From: Gammaproteobacteria bacterium
Lineage (GTDB): Bacteria > Pseudomonadota > Gammaproteobacteria > Pseudomonadales > Pseudohongiellaceae
Length of the DNA: 64,000 bases
NCBI GenBank assembly: GCA_018401885.1
Contig: JAGYKB010000005.1
Span: 62,001-126,000 of the forward strand
Reading direction: 5' to 3'
Shown here piece by piece: positions 47,869 to 57,250 of this stretch (within the stretch, counting starts at the first letter, position 1; each line of letters begins with the position of its first letter). Below the pieces are notes generated by a model. The model had not been told where the DNA came from. It did not search any database and saw only the letters and a list, made by a program, of their open reading frames with translations. The translations under genes were made by a program, and so were the position numbers.

Positions 47869-48540
47869 GTGGCGATTAACGCGGCTGAGGAAGAAACCCT
47901 CGAGACCCTCAAAAAGTGGTGGGAAGAGAACGGAAAGCAATTAGTAGCAGCGGTCGTTATCGTTGCGGTGGGGTTCGGCGGTTGGAACTTTTGGGAAGGT
48001 CAGCAGCTAGCCAAACAAGGCGCCGCATCGGATCTGTACGAGGAAATACTCGAGCTAACCCTCGTTGATGCAGGTCAACAGGTCGCAGCTGCGGATGCAA
48101 ATCGCATTATCTCCTTGAGCGAACAGCTCCGAGATGATTACGCGCAATCAACCTACGCATCGTTTGGTGCGCTTTTCGCTGCGTCTCAACAAGTCGCGAG
48201 CAACGATCTCGAAGCGGCAGAGGCCTCTCTCCAGTGGATTATCGATAACCACGGTAAGGGTTTTTCGGCTAAGACTGATACGGGCCTGTTACTTACCGCC
48301 AACCTAAGGCTAGGTAGGGTAATCCTTGCGAGAGGTGATGCTGAGCGTGCATTAGCACTCGTGAATAGTGTCGCGCCTCAGTCATTCGAGGCTGGGTACT
48401 CTGAACTCAGGGGCGATATCTATCTCGCGCTTGGCCGGCGGGCGGATGCGCGCGATGCTTACCTTGCAGCACAAGAAGCGGGTTCGTTAAGCGATTCGCT
48501 GCGAATGAAACTCGACGACCTCGCGCGGGTCGAAAGTTAA
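47869..48540 (+). CDS. yfgM: YfgM-type TPR inner-membrane chaperone adaptor
   Basis: This 223-residue protein has one membrane span at about 23-41 (LVAAVVIVAVGFGGWNFW) and a periplasmic TPR domain. YfgM works near the Sec translocon with PpiD and affects delivery of proteins to the cell envelope. The N-terminus NAAEEETLETLKKWWEENGK is a family signature. The start is GTG with AAGGAG upstream. It is followed by bamB after 29 bases. Confidence 0.93.
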   Translation: MAINAAEEETLETLKKWWEENGKQLVAAVVIVAVGFGGWNFWEGQQLAKQGAASDLYEEILELTLVDAGQQVAAADANRIISLSEQLRDDYAQSTYASFGALFAASQQVASNDLEAAEASLQWIIDNHGKGFSAKTDTGLLLTANLRLGRVILARGDAERALALVNSVAPQSFEAGYSELRGDIYLALGRRADARDAYLAAQEAGSLSDSLRMKLDDLARVES

Positions 48541-48569
48541 TTACAAGTAGTGCAGCCAAGTAGACAACT

Positions 48570-49802
48570 ATGATCTTAATTACGCCTAATCTGACATCTG
48601 GCCAACGAAACTCGTACCACCGATTGGCCGCCCGCGGGTTAGTGCTGTTGCTACTCTCGGCGTCGCTCACGAATTGTGCTGGCTTTGATGTCGGCAGACT
48701 GAATCCATCGACTTGGTTTGGCGATGACGAGGTTAACCCGCCCACAGAGCTCACTAAAATCGATGTCGAAGTTACGCTTAAAAGGGAATGGGACTCCAAG
48801 ATTGGGAACGGTCAGGGAAAAATATTCAACCTAATCACGCCCGTCATTGACGGTGACCGACTGTTCGTAGCAAGCGCAGATGGGACGGTCGCAGCGTTTT
48901 CGGCAAACGACGGAACGTTACTCTGGCGCGAGCGTTTAGAAGACCCAATTACTGGCGGTGTGGGCGCGGGATATGGCCTTGTCTTATTAGGCACCGAAGC
49001 GGCGGAAGTCGTTGCGCTAGACCAAGACTCAGGCGCGATCCTCTGGGCGATGGCTGTATCGAGCGAGGTGCTGTCTGCACCTAAGACTAACGGTGATGTT
49101 GTCGTTGTCCAGACCGTCGACGAAAAACTCGTTGCACTAGAAGCGACTACCGGTGAACAGCGCTGGACGTATGAGACAACTCTGCCAGCGCTTACCCTTC
49201 GCGGTACGAGCAGTCCTGTATTCGCGACCGGTGGCAAGGTTCTTGCTGGATTTAGTAATGGGACTCTCGTTGCTGTTGACGCTCGCGACGGTGTGTGGAG
49301 TTGGGAAGAGCGCGTCGCTGTGCCCGAGGGTCAATATGATATCGATCGCGTGATTGATATTGATGGTCAGCTGCTTGTCGATGGTTCGAGGGTTCTCGCG
49401 TCGAGCTATCAAGGCAATCTCATGGCACTCGACGTGAACACTGGTCGTATCGTTTGGGGTCGTGAAGCGTCGAGCTTTCACGGGATCGAGCGCGGCTTCG
49501 GCAATCTTTATTACGTCGACGACGAAGGGGTGATCACTGCGGTTCGAGACAACAGCGAGGATGTAGTCTGGGAGAATAGCGATCTCAAATTTCGAAGCGT
49601 CTCGGCGCCGCGCGCAGTAGGCAACTACATTGCAGTGACCGACTTCGAAGGCTATGTGCATTTACTCTCGCAAATCGATGGACGAATTGTCGGCCGCACT
49701 CGTGCCGATAGTGATGGGGTTCGTGCAGCCATGATGAGCGGTGCCGGCCTGCTTTACGTGTACGGCAATAGCGGTAAGCTTTCCGCTTACAGGCCTGATT
49801 AG
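48570..49802 (+). CDS. bamB: outer-membrane assembly lipoprotein BamB
   Basis: This 410-residue lipoprotein subunit of the BAM complex helps insert beta-barrel proteins. The lipobox SLTNC is near residue 36. An eight-bladed propeller made of PQQ-like repeats follows: TLLWRERLEDPI, TGEQRWTYET, TGRIVWGRE, DSNEDVVW-type blades. It binds no cofactor despite the repeat name. Position between yfgM and der is standard. Confidence 0.96.
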   Translation: MILITPNLTSGQRNSYHRLAARGLVLLLLSASLTNCAGFDVGRLNPSTWFGDDEVNPPTELTKIDVEVTLKREWDSKIGNGQGKIFNLITPVIDGDRLFVASADGTVAAFSANDGTLLWRERLEDPITGGVGAGYGLVLLGTEAAEVVALDQDSGAILWAMAVSSEVLSAPKTNGDVVVVQTVDEKLVALEATTGEQRWTYETTLPALTLRGTSSPVFATGGKVLAGFSNGTLVAVDARDGVWSWEERVAVPEGQYDIDRVIDIDGQLLVDGSRVLASSYQGNLMALDVNTGRIVWGREASSFHGIERGFGNLYYVDDEGVITAVRDNSEDVVWENSDLKFRSVSAPRAVGNYIAVTDFEGYVHLLSQIDGRIVGRTRADSDGVRAAMMSGAGLLYVYGNSGKLSAYRPD

Positions 49803-49890
49803 CCTCTAGCCTCGCGGCTTTTTAGTACCGCGCTGACTTTTCCTAAACAAACCTTTTCACTAGATCGATTACTGCTCCATTGGGACATTC

Positions 49891-51339
49891 ATGAAACCTG
49901 TTATCGCACTCGTTGGCCGCCCGAACGTTGGTAAATCGACGCTGTTCAATCGGCTTACGAAGTCACGCGAGGCGATTGTCGCCAATTTCCCGGGGCTCAC
50001 GCGCGATCGTAAATACGGCGAAGGTGAAATTGAGGGGCAGTCGTTCATCGCTATCGATACCGGCGGTATTAGTGGTGATGAAGAGGGAATCGATTTAGAG
50101 ATGGCTGCGCAGTCGCTGCAGGCTATCGCCGAGGCGAACATCGTTTTATTTTTAGTTGATGCGAAAGATGGCCTGATGCCAGACGATCACGGCATTTTGG
50201 ATTACCTGCGTAAACGCGAGAAACACACGTATCTCGTCGCCAATAAAATAGACGGATTGGATCCGGATATCGCGCTTGCCGATTTCTATAGCCTTGGTTT
50301 TACCGATGTGCATCCTATCACCGCGACGCAGGGTCGCGGAGTGAAATCGCTGCTTCTTAGCGTGCTCGAGAATTTCGCAGAGATCGCTAAAACGGAGGAA
50401 TCCGAGGGCGATTTCGACATCGACGATGTGGCAGTTACGGGCATTAAAATCGCTATAGCCGGACGCCCAAACGTCGGGAAATCGACGCTTGTGAATCGAA
50501 TGCTCGGCGAGGACCGCGTTGTGGTGTACGACCAGCCCGGCACCACGCGAGACAGCATCTATATTCCCTTTGAGCGCAGAGGACAGCGTTACACGCTGAT
50601 CGATACTGCTGGTATTCGTAAGCGCGGGCGCACGCGCGAGACAGTTGAAAAGTTTTCGGTAGTAAAATCGCTGCAGTCGATACAGGATGCCAACGTGGTC
50701 GTGCTCGTAGTGGATGCGCGCACGGGTATTGTCGAACAAGATCTACACTTATTAGGCTATGTTATTGATACCGGCCGAGCTTTGGTTATCGCATTAAACA
50801 AATGGGATGGCATGGAGAATGAGGCAAAGGAGAAGATTAAATCGGACATTCAACGGCGGTTTACCTTCGTTAATTTTGCCAAAATTCACTTTATCTCGGC
50901 GTTATTTGGCACCGGCGTCGGCGATTTGTACGAATCGATCCACCGTGCTTACGACTCTGCACGCAAACAGCTTACGACTAACGTGCTAACTCAGATACTG
51001 CAAGATGCGGTAGTCGACCATGCGCCGCCTATTATCAACGGTCGCCGAATCAAACTGAGATATGCGCATGCTGGCGGTCAGAATCCGCCCATCATCGTTA
51101 TTCATGGCAAGCAGACGGATAAGGTTCCGGGCAACTATACGCGCTACCTTGAAAAGACGTTTCGCAAGGTTCTTAAGCTCGAAGGTACGCCGGTTAGAAT
51201 CGAGTTACGCAGCGGCGATAATCCGTTTGTGAAATCCGAAGAAAATCTCACTGCCCAACAAGTTGCGCGTAAGCGGCGCATCGCGAAGAATAGAGACCTT
51301 AACAAGAAGCCTTCCTCTACCAAGAGGCATCTGACCTGA
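49891..51339 (+). CDS. der: ribosome biogenesis GTPase Der (EngA)
   Basis: This 482-residue protein has two GTPase domains in tandem and a C-terminal KH-like domain. P-loops GRPNVGKST occur near residues 8-16 and 190-198; G3 motifs are DTGGI and DTAGI, and G4 motifs are NKIDG and NKWDG. It is needed for 50S subunit assembly. The C-terminus ends in a basic tail ([17 protein letters not shown]). It closes the conserved block. Confidence 0.98.
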   Translation: MKPVIALVGRPNVGKSTLFNRLTKSREAIVANFPGLTRDRKYGEGEIEGQSFIAIDTGGISGDEEGIDLEMAAQSLQAIAEANIVLFLVDAKDGLMPDDHGILDYLRKREKHTYLVANKIDGLDPDIALADFYSLGFTDVHPITATQGRGVKSLLLSVLENFAEIAKTEESEGDFDIDDVAVTGIKIAIAGRPNVGKSTLVNRMLGEDRVVVYDQPGTTRDSIYIPFERRGQRYTLIDTAGIRKRGRTRETVEKFSVVKSLQSIQDANVVVLVVDARTGIVEQDLHLLGYVIDTGRALVIALNKWDGMENEAKEKIKSDIQRRFTFVNFAKIHFISALFGTGVGDLYESIHRAYDSARKQLTTNVLTQILQDAVVDHAPPIINGRRIKLRYAHAGGQNPPIIVIHGKQTDKVPGNYTRYLEKTFRKVLKLEGTPVRIELRSGDNPFVKSEENLTAQQVARKRRIAKNRDLNKKPSSTKRHLT

Positions 51340-51373
51340 GGCGCTTTCAGACGCCTCGAGAGGAGACGATCGA

Positions 51374-52360
51374 GTGCCCATCACCCTGCAAGATATCACC
51401 GATGCAGCAGCGCGTCTCGAAGGCGTTGCAGTGCGAACGCCCCTCCTTACGAGCCCCGAGCTAGATCGGCGACTCGGTGCGCGAGTTTTTCTAAAGGCTG
51501 AAAACCTACAGCACGTGGGCGCGTTTAAATTTCGTGGTGCCTATAACCGTCTGGTTCAATTGACTACAGAGGAGCGCGCACGCGGTGTCGTTGCGTTCTC
51601 GTCGGGCAATCATGCGCAGGGAATAGCCTATGCCGCGCGTCTTTTGGGGATGAAGGCAACCATAGTCATGCCAACCGACGCGCCGATGGTCAAGCGTGAA
51701 GGTACCGAGGCGCTCGGCGCTGCAGTGCGCGCCTACGACCGCAAAACCGAATCTCGCGAAGAAATCGCCGCCGAGATTGCCGAGTATTCGGGCGCGGTGC
51801 TTGTCCCTGCCTTCGATGATGTTGCGGTTATGGCGGGGCAAGGAACTTGCGCCTTAGAGATGGTTCAACAGCTGCGCGAGCGCGGCTGGGAGCCCGACTT
51901 AGTGTTAAGCCCAGTGGGTGGGGGCGGCCTTATGTCTGGCGTTGCAACCGCGGTGCGCGGCCTCGCGCCTGAATGCAGAGTCATCGGCGTTGAGCCTTTT
52001 GCGTATGACGACCACGTACAATCAGCGGCAGCAGGGGAGCGTGTTCGCATCGATCCTCAAACTTCTACGCGCTGCGACAGCCTCATGGCTACTCAACCTG
52101 GCGTGCTAACTTGGGCCGTCAACAGCAAACTGGTCGATCGATTTATTAGCGTATCCGAGGACGAGGTAGCTCATGCTATAAGCTTCGCGTTTCGTTATCT
52201 CAAGTTGGTGGTCGAGCCGGGCGGCGCGGTAGGACTCGCGGCGCTATTAGCTGGGCACATACGTCCAATGCCGGGCGCAACCTCGTGTGCTGTGCTGTCG
52301 GGGGGTAATATCGACGCCGCCACATTTAATGACTGCCTTGCTCAGTACCCCGCGCCGTAA
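51374..52360 (+). CDS. threonine/serine dehydratase, PLP fold type II
   Basis: This 328-residue enzyme deaminates threonine or serine. The PLP lysine is Lys52 in FKFRGAYNR; SSGNHAQGIAYAA follows near 76 and the phosphate loop GGGGLMSG near 180. It lacks the ACT-like regulatory domain of biosynthetic IlvA, so it resembles the short catabolic TdcB, serine racemase or hydroxyaspartate ammonia-lyase group. These cannot be told apart by eye. Start is GTG with GAGGAG upstream, 34 bases after der. Confidence 0.88.
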   Translation: MPITLQDITDAAARLEGVAVRTPLLTSPELDRRLGARVFLKAENLQHVGAFKFRGAYNRLVQLTTEERARGVVAFSSGNHAQGIAYAARLLGMKATIVMPTDAPMVKREGTEALGAAVRAYDRKTESREEIAAEIAEYSGAVLVPAFDDVAVMAGQGTCALEMVQQLRERGWEPDLVLSPVGGGGLMSGVATAVRGLAPECRVIGVEPFAYDDHVQSAAAGERVRIDPQTSTRCDSLMATQPGVLTWAVNSKLVDRFISVSEDEVAHAISFAFRYLKLVVEPGGAVGLAALLAGHIRPMPGATSCAVLSGGNIDAATFNDCLAQYPAP

Positions 52361-52421
52361 TAGCCTGCAGTCTTTGTAATTAACTATCGGCGCCGCGAAA
52401 CGGCGCATTGGAGTCATATCT

Positions 52422-53921
52422 ATGCCTATCAATATCTCCAGCAATCCTGTGCTACAAACTATCCGCTCAGCGAAAAGGGGAGCGGTGCTCGCTGCACTAC
52501 GCACAGGTCTTGTGATTAGTGCGTTTTCCACACCGGTAGCCGTTGCACAGGAGGCCTGCAGTGATCGTTTGGATTGTGAGTCTAGCTGGGTAGGGATTAC
52601 TGCAAACGAGCGGGCCGAGGTGTTCGCCTTCGCCGAGGATTACAAGGACTTCATTGCCAAGGCGCGTACCGAACTTAGCTTCGTGACCGAGGCGGTGGCA
52701 TTTGCCGAGGAAAATGGTTTCTCCGAGCTCATGCCCACTACGCGTCTGGTTCCCGGCGGGAAACATTATGAGGTCAATCGAGACCGGACAATTACGCTAT
52801 TTGTGATCGGCGAGAATGGGTTACAGGAAGGCTTTCATGTTGTCGGTGCACATATCGATTCTCCGCGCCTCGAACTCAAAGGTCGTCCACTCTACGAGAA
52901 TAGCGAATTTGCCCTTTTCCAAACCAATTACCACGGCGGAATAAAGTTTCACCAGTGGACAAACCTGCCGCTCGCGTTGATGGGGCGCGTTGATAAAAAA
53001 GATGGCACGTCTATAACAATCGAAATTGGTTTAGATCCAAGCGATCCGATTTTCATGATTCCCGAACTCTCACCACACGTTGATCGATCGAGGAGTTCCA
53101 AGACCCTGAGTGAATTCCTAGGGCCAGAGGATATGGATCCGGTGATAGCACATATACCCGACACGCAAAAAGGCGGAGGTGTGGGTGATCAAGTGCTCGC
53201 GTTCCTCGCCGCCGAATACGGCATTAGTAAAGCCGATCTGGTGTCTGCTGAGCTTTCGCTCGTGCCTGCCGGAGCACCGCGTGACATGGGCTTCGATCGC
53301 GGCCTCGTCGCCGCCTACGGACAAGATGATCGCCTCGCAGGTTACGCAACACTGAGGGCAATCGCTGCGGTAGACCGCCCGCAAACAACAACGGTCGCCT
53401 ATCTAGTAGACAACGAAGAAGTTGGGAACAGAAACAATACGGGCGCGGGCTCTGATTATTTTGCCGACTTGCTGTCGCGTCTGCTCTATATCGAGCTCGG
53501 CAGTGATTATCGCGAGCCTCTATTTAGACAAGCCTTACGCGCAACCAAATTCATTTCGATCGATGTGAACCCGGGAGTGAACCCCATGAATCCGGGAGCG
53601 TGGGAGTTGGGCAACGCGCCAAAGCTTGGCTATGGGGTGAATCTCAAGCTCTACGGGCAGGGCAATACGGCTAACAGTGAATTCATGGCGTGGACGCGGG
53701 CGCTACTCGACGACAACAAGATTCCCTGGCAAACAGCGACTTACAAAGTGGGCAGCGCTGGTGGCGGGACCATCGGCGGTGAATTTTCGAGTCAGAATAT
53801 CGAGGTGATCGATTTCGGCGTACCACTGTTATCTATACACACCCCGTATGCAGTGAGTTCGAAGATCGACGTACACAGTCTCTATAAGGCGGCGCGAGCC
53901 TTCTATGCCTACAGAGACTAG
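52422..53921 (+). CDS. M18-family aminopeptidase with export signal
   Basis: The 499-residue M18 metallopeptidase removes N-terminal residues, often acidic ones. Zinc ligands are visible: GAHIDSPRLELK near 145, the bridging aspartate in QDDRLAGY near 305, DNEEVGNRNNTGAGSDY near 330, SIDVNPGVNP near 385 and the last histidine in LLSIHTPYAVSSKID near 470. The N-terminus carries a signal-like segment (AALRTGLVISAFSTPVAVAQEA, about 25-46), which is unusual because M18 enzymes are normally cytosolic. A GC hairpin (52390-52406) lies in the leader. Confidence 0.88.
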   Translation: MPINISSNPVLQTIRSAKRGAVLAALRTGLVISAFSTPVAVAQEACSDRLDCESSWVGITANERAEVFAFAEDYKDFIAKARTELSFVTEAVAFAEENGFSELMPTTRLVPGGKHYEVNRDRTITLFVIGENGLQEGFHVVGAHIDSPRLELKGRPLYENSEFALFQTNYHGGIKFHQWTNLPLALMGRVDKKDGTSITIEIGLDPSDPIFMIPELSPHVDRSRSSKTLSEFLGPEDMDPVIAHIPDTQKGGGVGDQVLAFLAAEYGISKADLVSAELSLVPAGAPRDMGFDRGLVAAYGQDDRLAGYATLRAIAAVDRPQTTTVAYLVDNEEVGNRNNTGAGSDYFADLLSRLLYIELGSDYREPLFRQALRATKFISIDVNPGVNPMNPGAWELGNAPKLGYGVNLKLYGQGNTANSEFMAWTRALLDDNKIPWQTATYKVGSAGGGTIGGEFSSQNIEVIDFGVPLLSIHTPYAVSSKIDVHSLYKAARAFYAYRD

Positions 53922-54414
53922 CAGCGCTATCGTTATCCGCGAAGCCACTTTTGTCGACTTCGACTCGATCTGGCCGTTCTTCGAGGCCATCGCACGAGCG
54001 GGGGAAACCTATGCGTATGCTCGCGATATCGATAAAGCGTCGGCGTTTTCGCTGTGGCTAGAACAGCCGCGCACAACTTTTGTGGCTGAAATTGAGGGCC
54101 GAATTGTAGGCAGTTACTACATCAAGACAAACAATCATGGCCCTGGCAGCCACGTTTGCAACTGTGGGTATATGGTCGCCGATGAGGCGCGTGGAAGAGG
54201 TGTGGCAAGAGAAATGTGTTTGCATTCGCAAACGCATGCGAGACAGCTTGGCTATCGGGCGATGCAGTTCAATTTTGTCGCTAGCAGCAACGTGGCCGCC
54301 GTGGCCCTTTGGAGTAAACTCGGTTTCGCGACTGCCGGCGTCCTGCCGCTTGCCTTTGAGCATCCGGTATTAGGTTTTGTGGACGCATTCGTGATGTACA
54401 AGCCTCTGGTCTAG
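53905..54414 (+). CDS. GNAT-family N-acetyltransferase
   Basis: This 169-residue GNAT enzyme transfers an acetyl group from acetyl-CoA to an unknown amine. The acetyl-CoA loop is seen as VADEARGRGVAREM near 92-105, with VEEIEGRIVGSYYI-type strand beta4 upstream and NVAAVALWSKLGF near 131. It starts inside the M18 gene, overlapping 17 bases, so translation is coupled. It may act on products of peptide breakdown, but that is only inference from position. Confidence 0.88.
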   Translation: MPTETSSAIVIREATFVDFDSIWPFFEAIARAGETYAYARDIDKASAFSLWLEQPRTTFVAEIEGRIVGSYYIKTNNHGPGSHVCNCGYMVADEARGRGVAREMCLHSQTHARQLGYRAMQFNFVASSNVAAVALWSKLGFATAGVLPLAFEHPVLGFVDAFVMYKPLV

Positions 54415-54423
54415 AGCGCTTGC

Positions 54424-55515
54424 CTATGTGATTGCCGGTTCATTTACCGAAGCATCATCAGTGAGAGGATCCATTTCTGCCTGAAACTCTTCGATTTGAC
54501 TCGCCGCTGCGCTGGTGCTCTCAAAACGAGCAACGTGAAACAGCGCCTCGCCCTCGTTAACCAAGGGCAGATTTGTCTTACCGATTATTATGCCGCTAAA
54601 CGGCGCGATCGCTTTGTGCTCCAAATCGCCGAACGGATCGGAGATGATGCCCAAAACCTCATTCTTCGAGACGCGTGCACCCAGAGGTTTGATCATACGT
54701 AGGATGCCGCTGTGCGGCGCTCGAATCCACGCCGAGTCGGTTGCGACAACGGGGATTGGGTCATTTTTGCGCGCTTTTTTCTTCGGCAGCATGCCAATCT
54801 CCCGCATCACCGAATCCACGCCCCGCACGCCTGCGCGGATCGCAACCTCATTGAAGCGAAGTGCCTCTCCGGCTTCATAAACTATAACGCTCACGCCGAG
54901 TCTCTCAGCCTCTTGACGCAGTGAGCCTTCGACGATCTGCGTATTTAGGATCACTGGCGGTATGAAGGCGCTCGCCATACGCTTCGTTTCATCGTCGTCG
55001 AGCACAGCTCGGATGTGGGGAAAATTCTCTCGGTGCACAGCCCCCGTGTGCAGGTCGATACCATGTGTGCAACGTGACACGATCTCATTGAGGAACAGGT
55101 TGGCGATCCGACCGGCCAACGAACCTGATTCAGAGCCTGGGAACGAGCGATTGAGGTCGCGTCGATCGGGTAGGTAACGGCTCTGGTTAATGAAGCCGAA
55201 AATATTCACAACTGGGATGGCAATGAGGGTGCCGCGCAGCCTGCCGATACTGCGTTGATGCATGACGCGCCGGATTATTTCTACGCCATTGATCTCGTCG
55301 CCGTGTATAGCGGCTGAGATAAAAAGTGTGGGGCCCGGTTTCTTGCCATGGATGACCTGAACGGGCATTTCGAGCGCAGTATGGGTATAGAGGCTCGGTA
55401 CCGGGAGATCGATTGATGCACGCTCCCCAGGCTTGATAGTTGTGCCTAAAATGCTGATTGCCGTCTGTCTAGTCTGTCCGTTGCGTGCCACTCTCATCTT
55501 CTCAAAAAGCTTCAA
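54424..55515 (-). CDS. succinylglutamate desuccinylase/aspartoacylase-family hydrolase
   Basis: This 363-residue zinc enzyme is related to AstE and aspartoacylase (M14-like fold), which cleave amide bonds of N-acylated amino acids. Zinc ligands HxxE are in SAAIHGDEINGVE near 70 and the third histidine is in HGIDLHTGA near 155. The C-terminal domain (about 260-340) resembles a biotinyl/lipoyl beta-sandwich (APHSGILRM, APFSGIIIG). It is third gene of an operon with a retropepsin-like protein and RimK, so it may undo an amide link that RimK makes. Confidence 0.85.
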   Translation of the reverse strand: MKLFEKMRVARNGQTRQTAISILGTTIKPGERASIDLPVPSLYTHTALEMPVQVIHGKKPGPTLFISAAIHGDEINGVEIIRRVMHQRSIGRLRGTLIAIPVVNIFGFINQSRYLPDRRDLNRSFPGSESGSLAGRIANLFLNEIVSRCTHGIDLHTGAVHRENFPHIRAVLDDDETKRMASAFIPPVILNTQIVEGSLRQEAERLGVSVIVYEAGEALRFNEVAIRAGVRGVDSVMREIGMLPKKKARKNDPIPVVATDSAWIRAPHSGILRMIKPLGARVSKNEVLGIISDPFGDLEHKAIAPFSGIIIGKTNLPLVNEGEALFHVARFESTSAAASQIEEFQAEMDPLTDDASVNEPAIT

Positions 55516-55539
55516 AATAGAAGCATAATATTCTGATTA

Positions 55540-56445
55540 TTAACCTTTTCCTCGAGTTTTTGTTTTGCCGCGTTTGGCGTTTTTCTCCATAAACTGAATG
55601 ATGAGCCCAGCTATGTCTTTGCCTGTAGCGTTCTCAATGCCTTCCAGACCAGGTGAGGAATTAACCTCCATTACTAGCGGGCCATGTGCTGAGCGAAGAA
55701 TGTCTACACCGCATACATTAAGCCCCATAGTCATTGCTGCGCGGACTGCTGTGGTACGCTCTTCTGGCGTTATCCGTATCAACGATGCGCTACCGCCGCG
55801 ATGAATATTAGAACGGAATTCGCCCTCTTTTGCCTGTCGCTTCATGGAAGCGACGACCTTGCCGTCGACAACGAGGCAGCGAATGTCCGCGCCGCCGGCT
55901 TCCTTAATGTATTCTTGCACTAGCACCGAAACTTTTAGGCCCAAAAACGACTCGATTACGCTCTCTGCAGCCTTGCGGGTTTCGGCCAGTACCACGCCTA
56001 TTCCCTGTGTTCCTTCTAGCAGTTTAATCACGAGCGGCGCACCGCCCACCATCTTGATCAAATCTTGGATGTCATCCGGCTTGTTTGCAAAACCGGTAAT
56101 CGGTAGACCAATACCTTTACGCGAGAGAAGTTGCAGGGATCTCAGTTTGTCACGCGAACGTGAAATTGCCACTGACTCGTTGAGGGGATAAACGCCCATC
56201 ATTTCGAACTGACGCAGCACCGCGGTGCCGTAGAATGTCACCGATGCGCCGATGCGCGGAATGATCGCGTCGAAGTCCTCGAGGATTTCGCCTCGATAAT
56301 GGATCGTCGGCCTATGTGAAGTAATGTTCATGTAACAGCGCAGCGCGTCGAGCACGCGTACCTCATGACCGCGTTCGGTTGCGGCCTCGATCAGGCGTCG
56401 AGTGGAATAGAGGTTGCGATTGCGTGAGAGCACTGCGATTTTCAT
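55540..56445 (-). CDS. rimK: RimK-type ATP-grasp glutamate ligase
   Basis: This 301-residue ATP-grasp ligase is of the RimK family, which adds glutamate residues to the C-terminus of ribosomal protein S6 or makes poly-glutamate. It begins [21 protein letters not shown], has GIGLPITGF near 115, the ATP-binding loop [17 protein letters not shown] near 140-156, and the magnesium-site motif [14 protein letters not shown] near 260. Its ATG overlaps the stop of the upstream gene by four bases (ATGA). Confidence 0.93.
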   Translation of the reverse strand: MKIAVLSRNRNLYSTRRLIEAATERGHEVRVLDALRCYMNITSHRPTIHYRGEILEDFDAIIPRIGASVTFYGTAVLRQFEMMGVYPLNESVAISRSRDKLRSLQLLSRKGIGLPITGFANKPDDIQDLIKMVGGAPLVIKLLEGTQGIGVVLAETRKAAESVIESFLGLKVSVLVQEYIKEAGGADIRCLVVDGKVVASMKRQAKEGEFRSNIHRGGSASLIRITPEERTTAVRAAMTMGLNVCGVDILRSAHGPLVMEVNSSPGLEGIENATGKDIAGLIIQFMEKNAKRGKTKTRGKG

Positions 56446-56927
56446 AACTGACTTTCCTTGCTGGCAGCGGGTTTCTTTGCAGCGAGTTCTTCGCCTTGAG
56501 TAAAGGATCGAGCTGGGTCGACAATCAAACTACCCCCGACCAACGAGGTTCGTCCAAGTAGCATTCTAAATGCCATATTTTCTCTATTAGTGAGGCTAAA
56601 CTCAGCCTCCCAGCACTTGCCCATAAACTCTACCGTAGTAGAGATGAACAGCCTTTCTTCTTCGTGGCCTCCCGAATCTCGGACTATTCGGCGATCGACA
56701 ACAGGGGCGCGACAGGTAATCGAATTGCTTAGGTCATCTTGCAGTGGATGCACTTGGAAGATGGCGAATTCTTGTTCGTTGATGATCTCGGTTTCTATGC
56801 TGTATGCATGAATAGCTGAGGAGCGAGCGCCAGTATCAATCTTTGCTTTAATTGCTTCGATGCCAAGTCCTGGAAGCGATAGCCATTCTCGCCATCCAAC
56901 AATAACTTTTTCTTTAATATCAGTCAT
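56442..56927 (-). CDS. retropepsin-like RimB/ATP-dependent Zn-protease family protein
   Basis: This 161-residue protein of the family annotated as ATP-dependent zinc protease (RimB) in fact has a retropepsin-like half: the [13 protein letters not shown] motif near residues 29-41 carries the aspartyl-protease DTGA. A glycine-rich flap region and [13 protein letters not shown] with the second conserved block follow at about 120-135. In Pseudomonas rimA-rimB-rimK it modulates RimK. First gene of the three-gene operon. Confidence 0.88.
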   Translation of the reverse strand: MTDIKEKVIVGWREWLSLPGLGIEAIKAKIDTGARSSAIHAYSIETEIINEQEFAIFQVHPLQDDLSNSITCRAPVVDRRIVRDSGGHEEERLFISTTVEFMGKCWEAEFSLTNRENMAFRMLLGRTSLVGGSLIVDPARSFTQGEELAAKKPAASKESQL

Positions 56928-57250
56928 TAAATTATATTATTTAATCCAAATTATAATTAATTTCAGGTCTCTACTCTTTCAGAAACACTCCGACCGATCG
57001 TGTTTCTTGCTTCGAAAGAGAAGCGTCTAACGTCTTGATTTCGAGGCGCTTTACCCAAGGCGCGCGACTATAGCACAAGTCGTTGGCTGTGACGTTCACA
57101 AGTTACATGATTTTTCAGTGAACTGCGCGGCTCGCTTGTTTCAATTAATCATAGTTCTGAGACTGAATTCTTGGTAGCTTTGATCCGATTTAGCCCTGTG
57201 AAATACTAGGCACCTCGCAGGGTTTAGTTTCGTTAAAGAGAGAGGGAGTT
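56928..57250. other. intergenic region between divergent operons
   Basis: This 323-base gap separates the rim-type operon (minus) from the PQQ dehydrogenase (plus). The first 40 bases are almost pure AT. A small hairpin, GCTTC (57009-57013) and GAAGC (57020-57024), has no T run. I found no confident promoter or operator. Confidence 0.5.

Noticed and set aside
51338-51357. Hairpin at the der stop codon as terminator
   Set aside because: Followed by a purine-rich ribosome site, not T; more likely a processing or chance structure.
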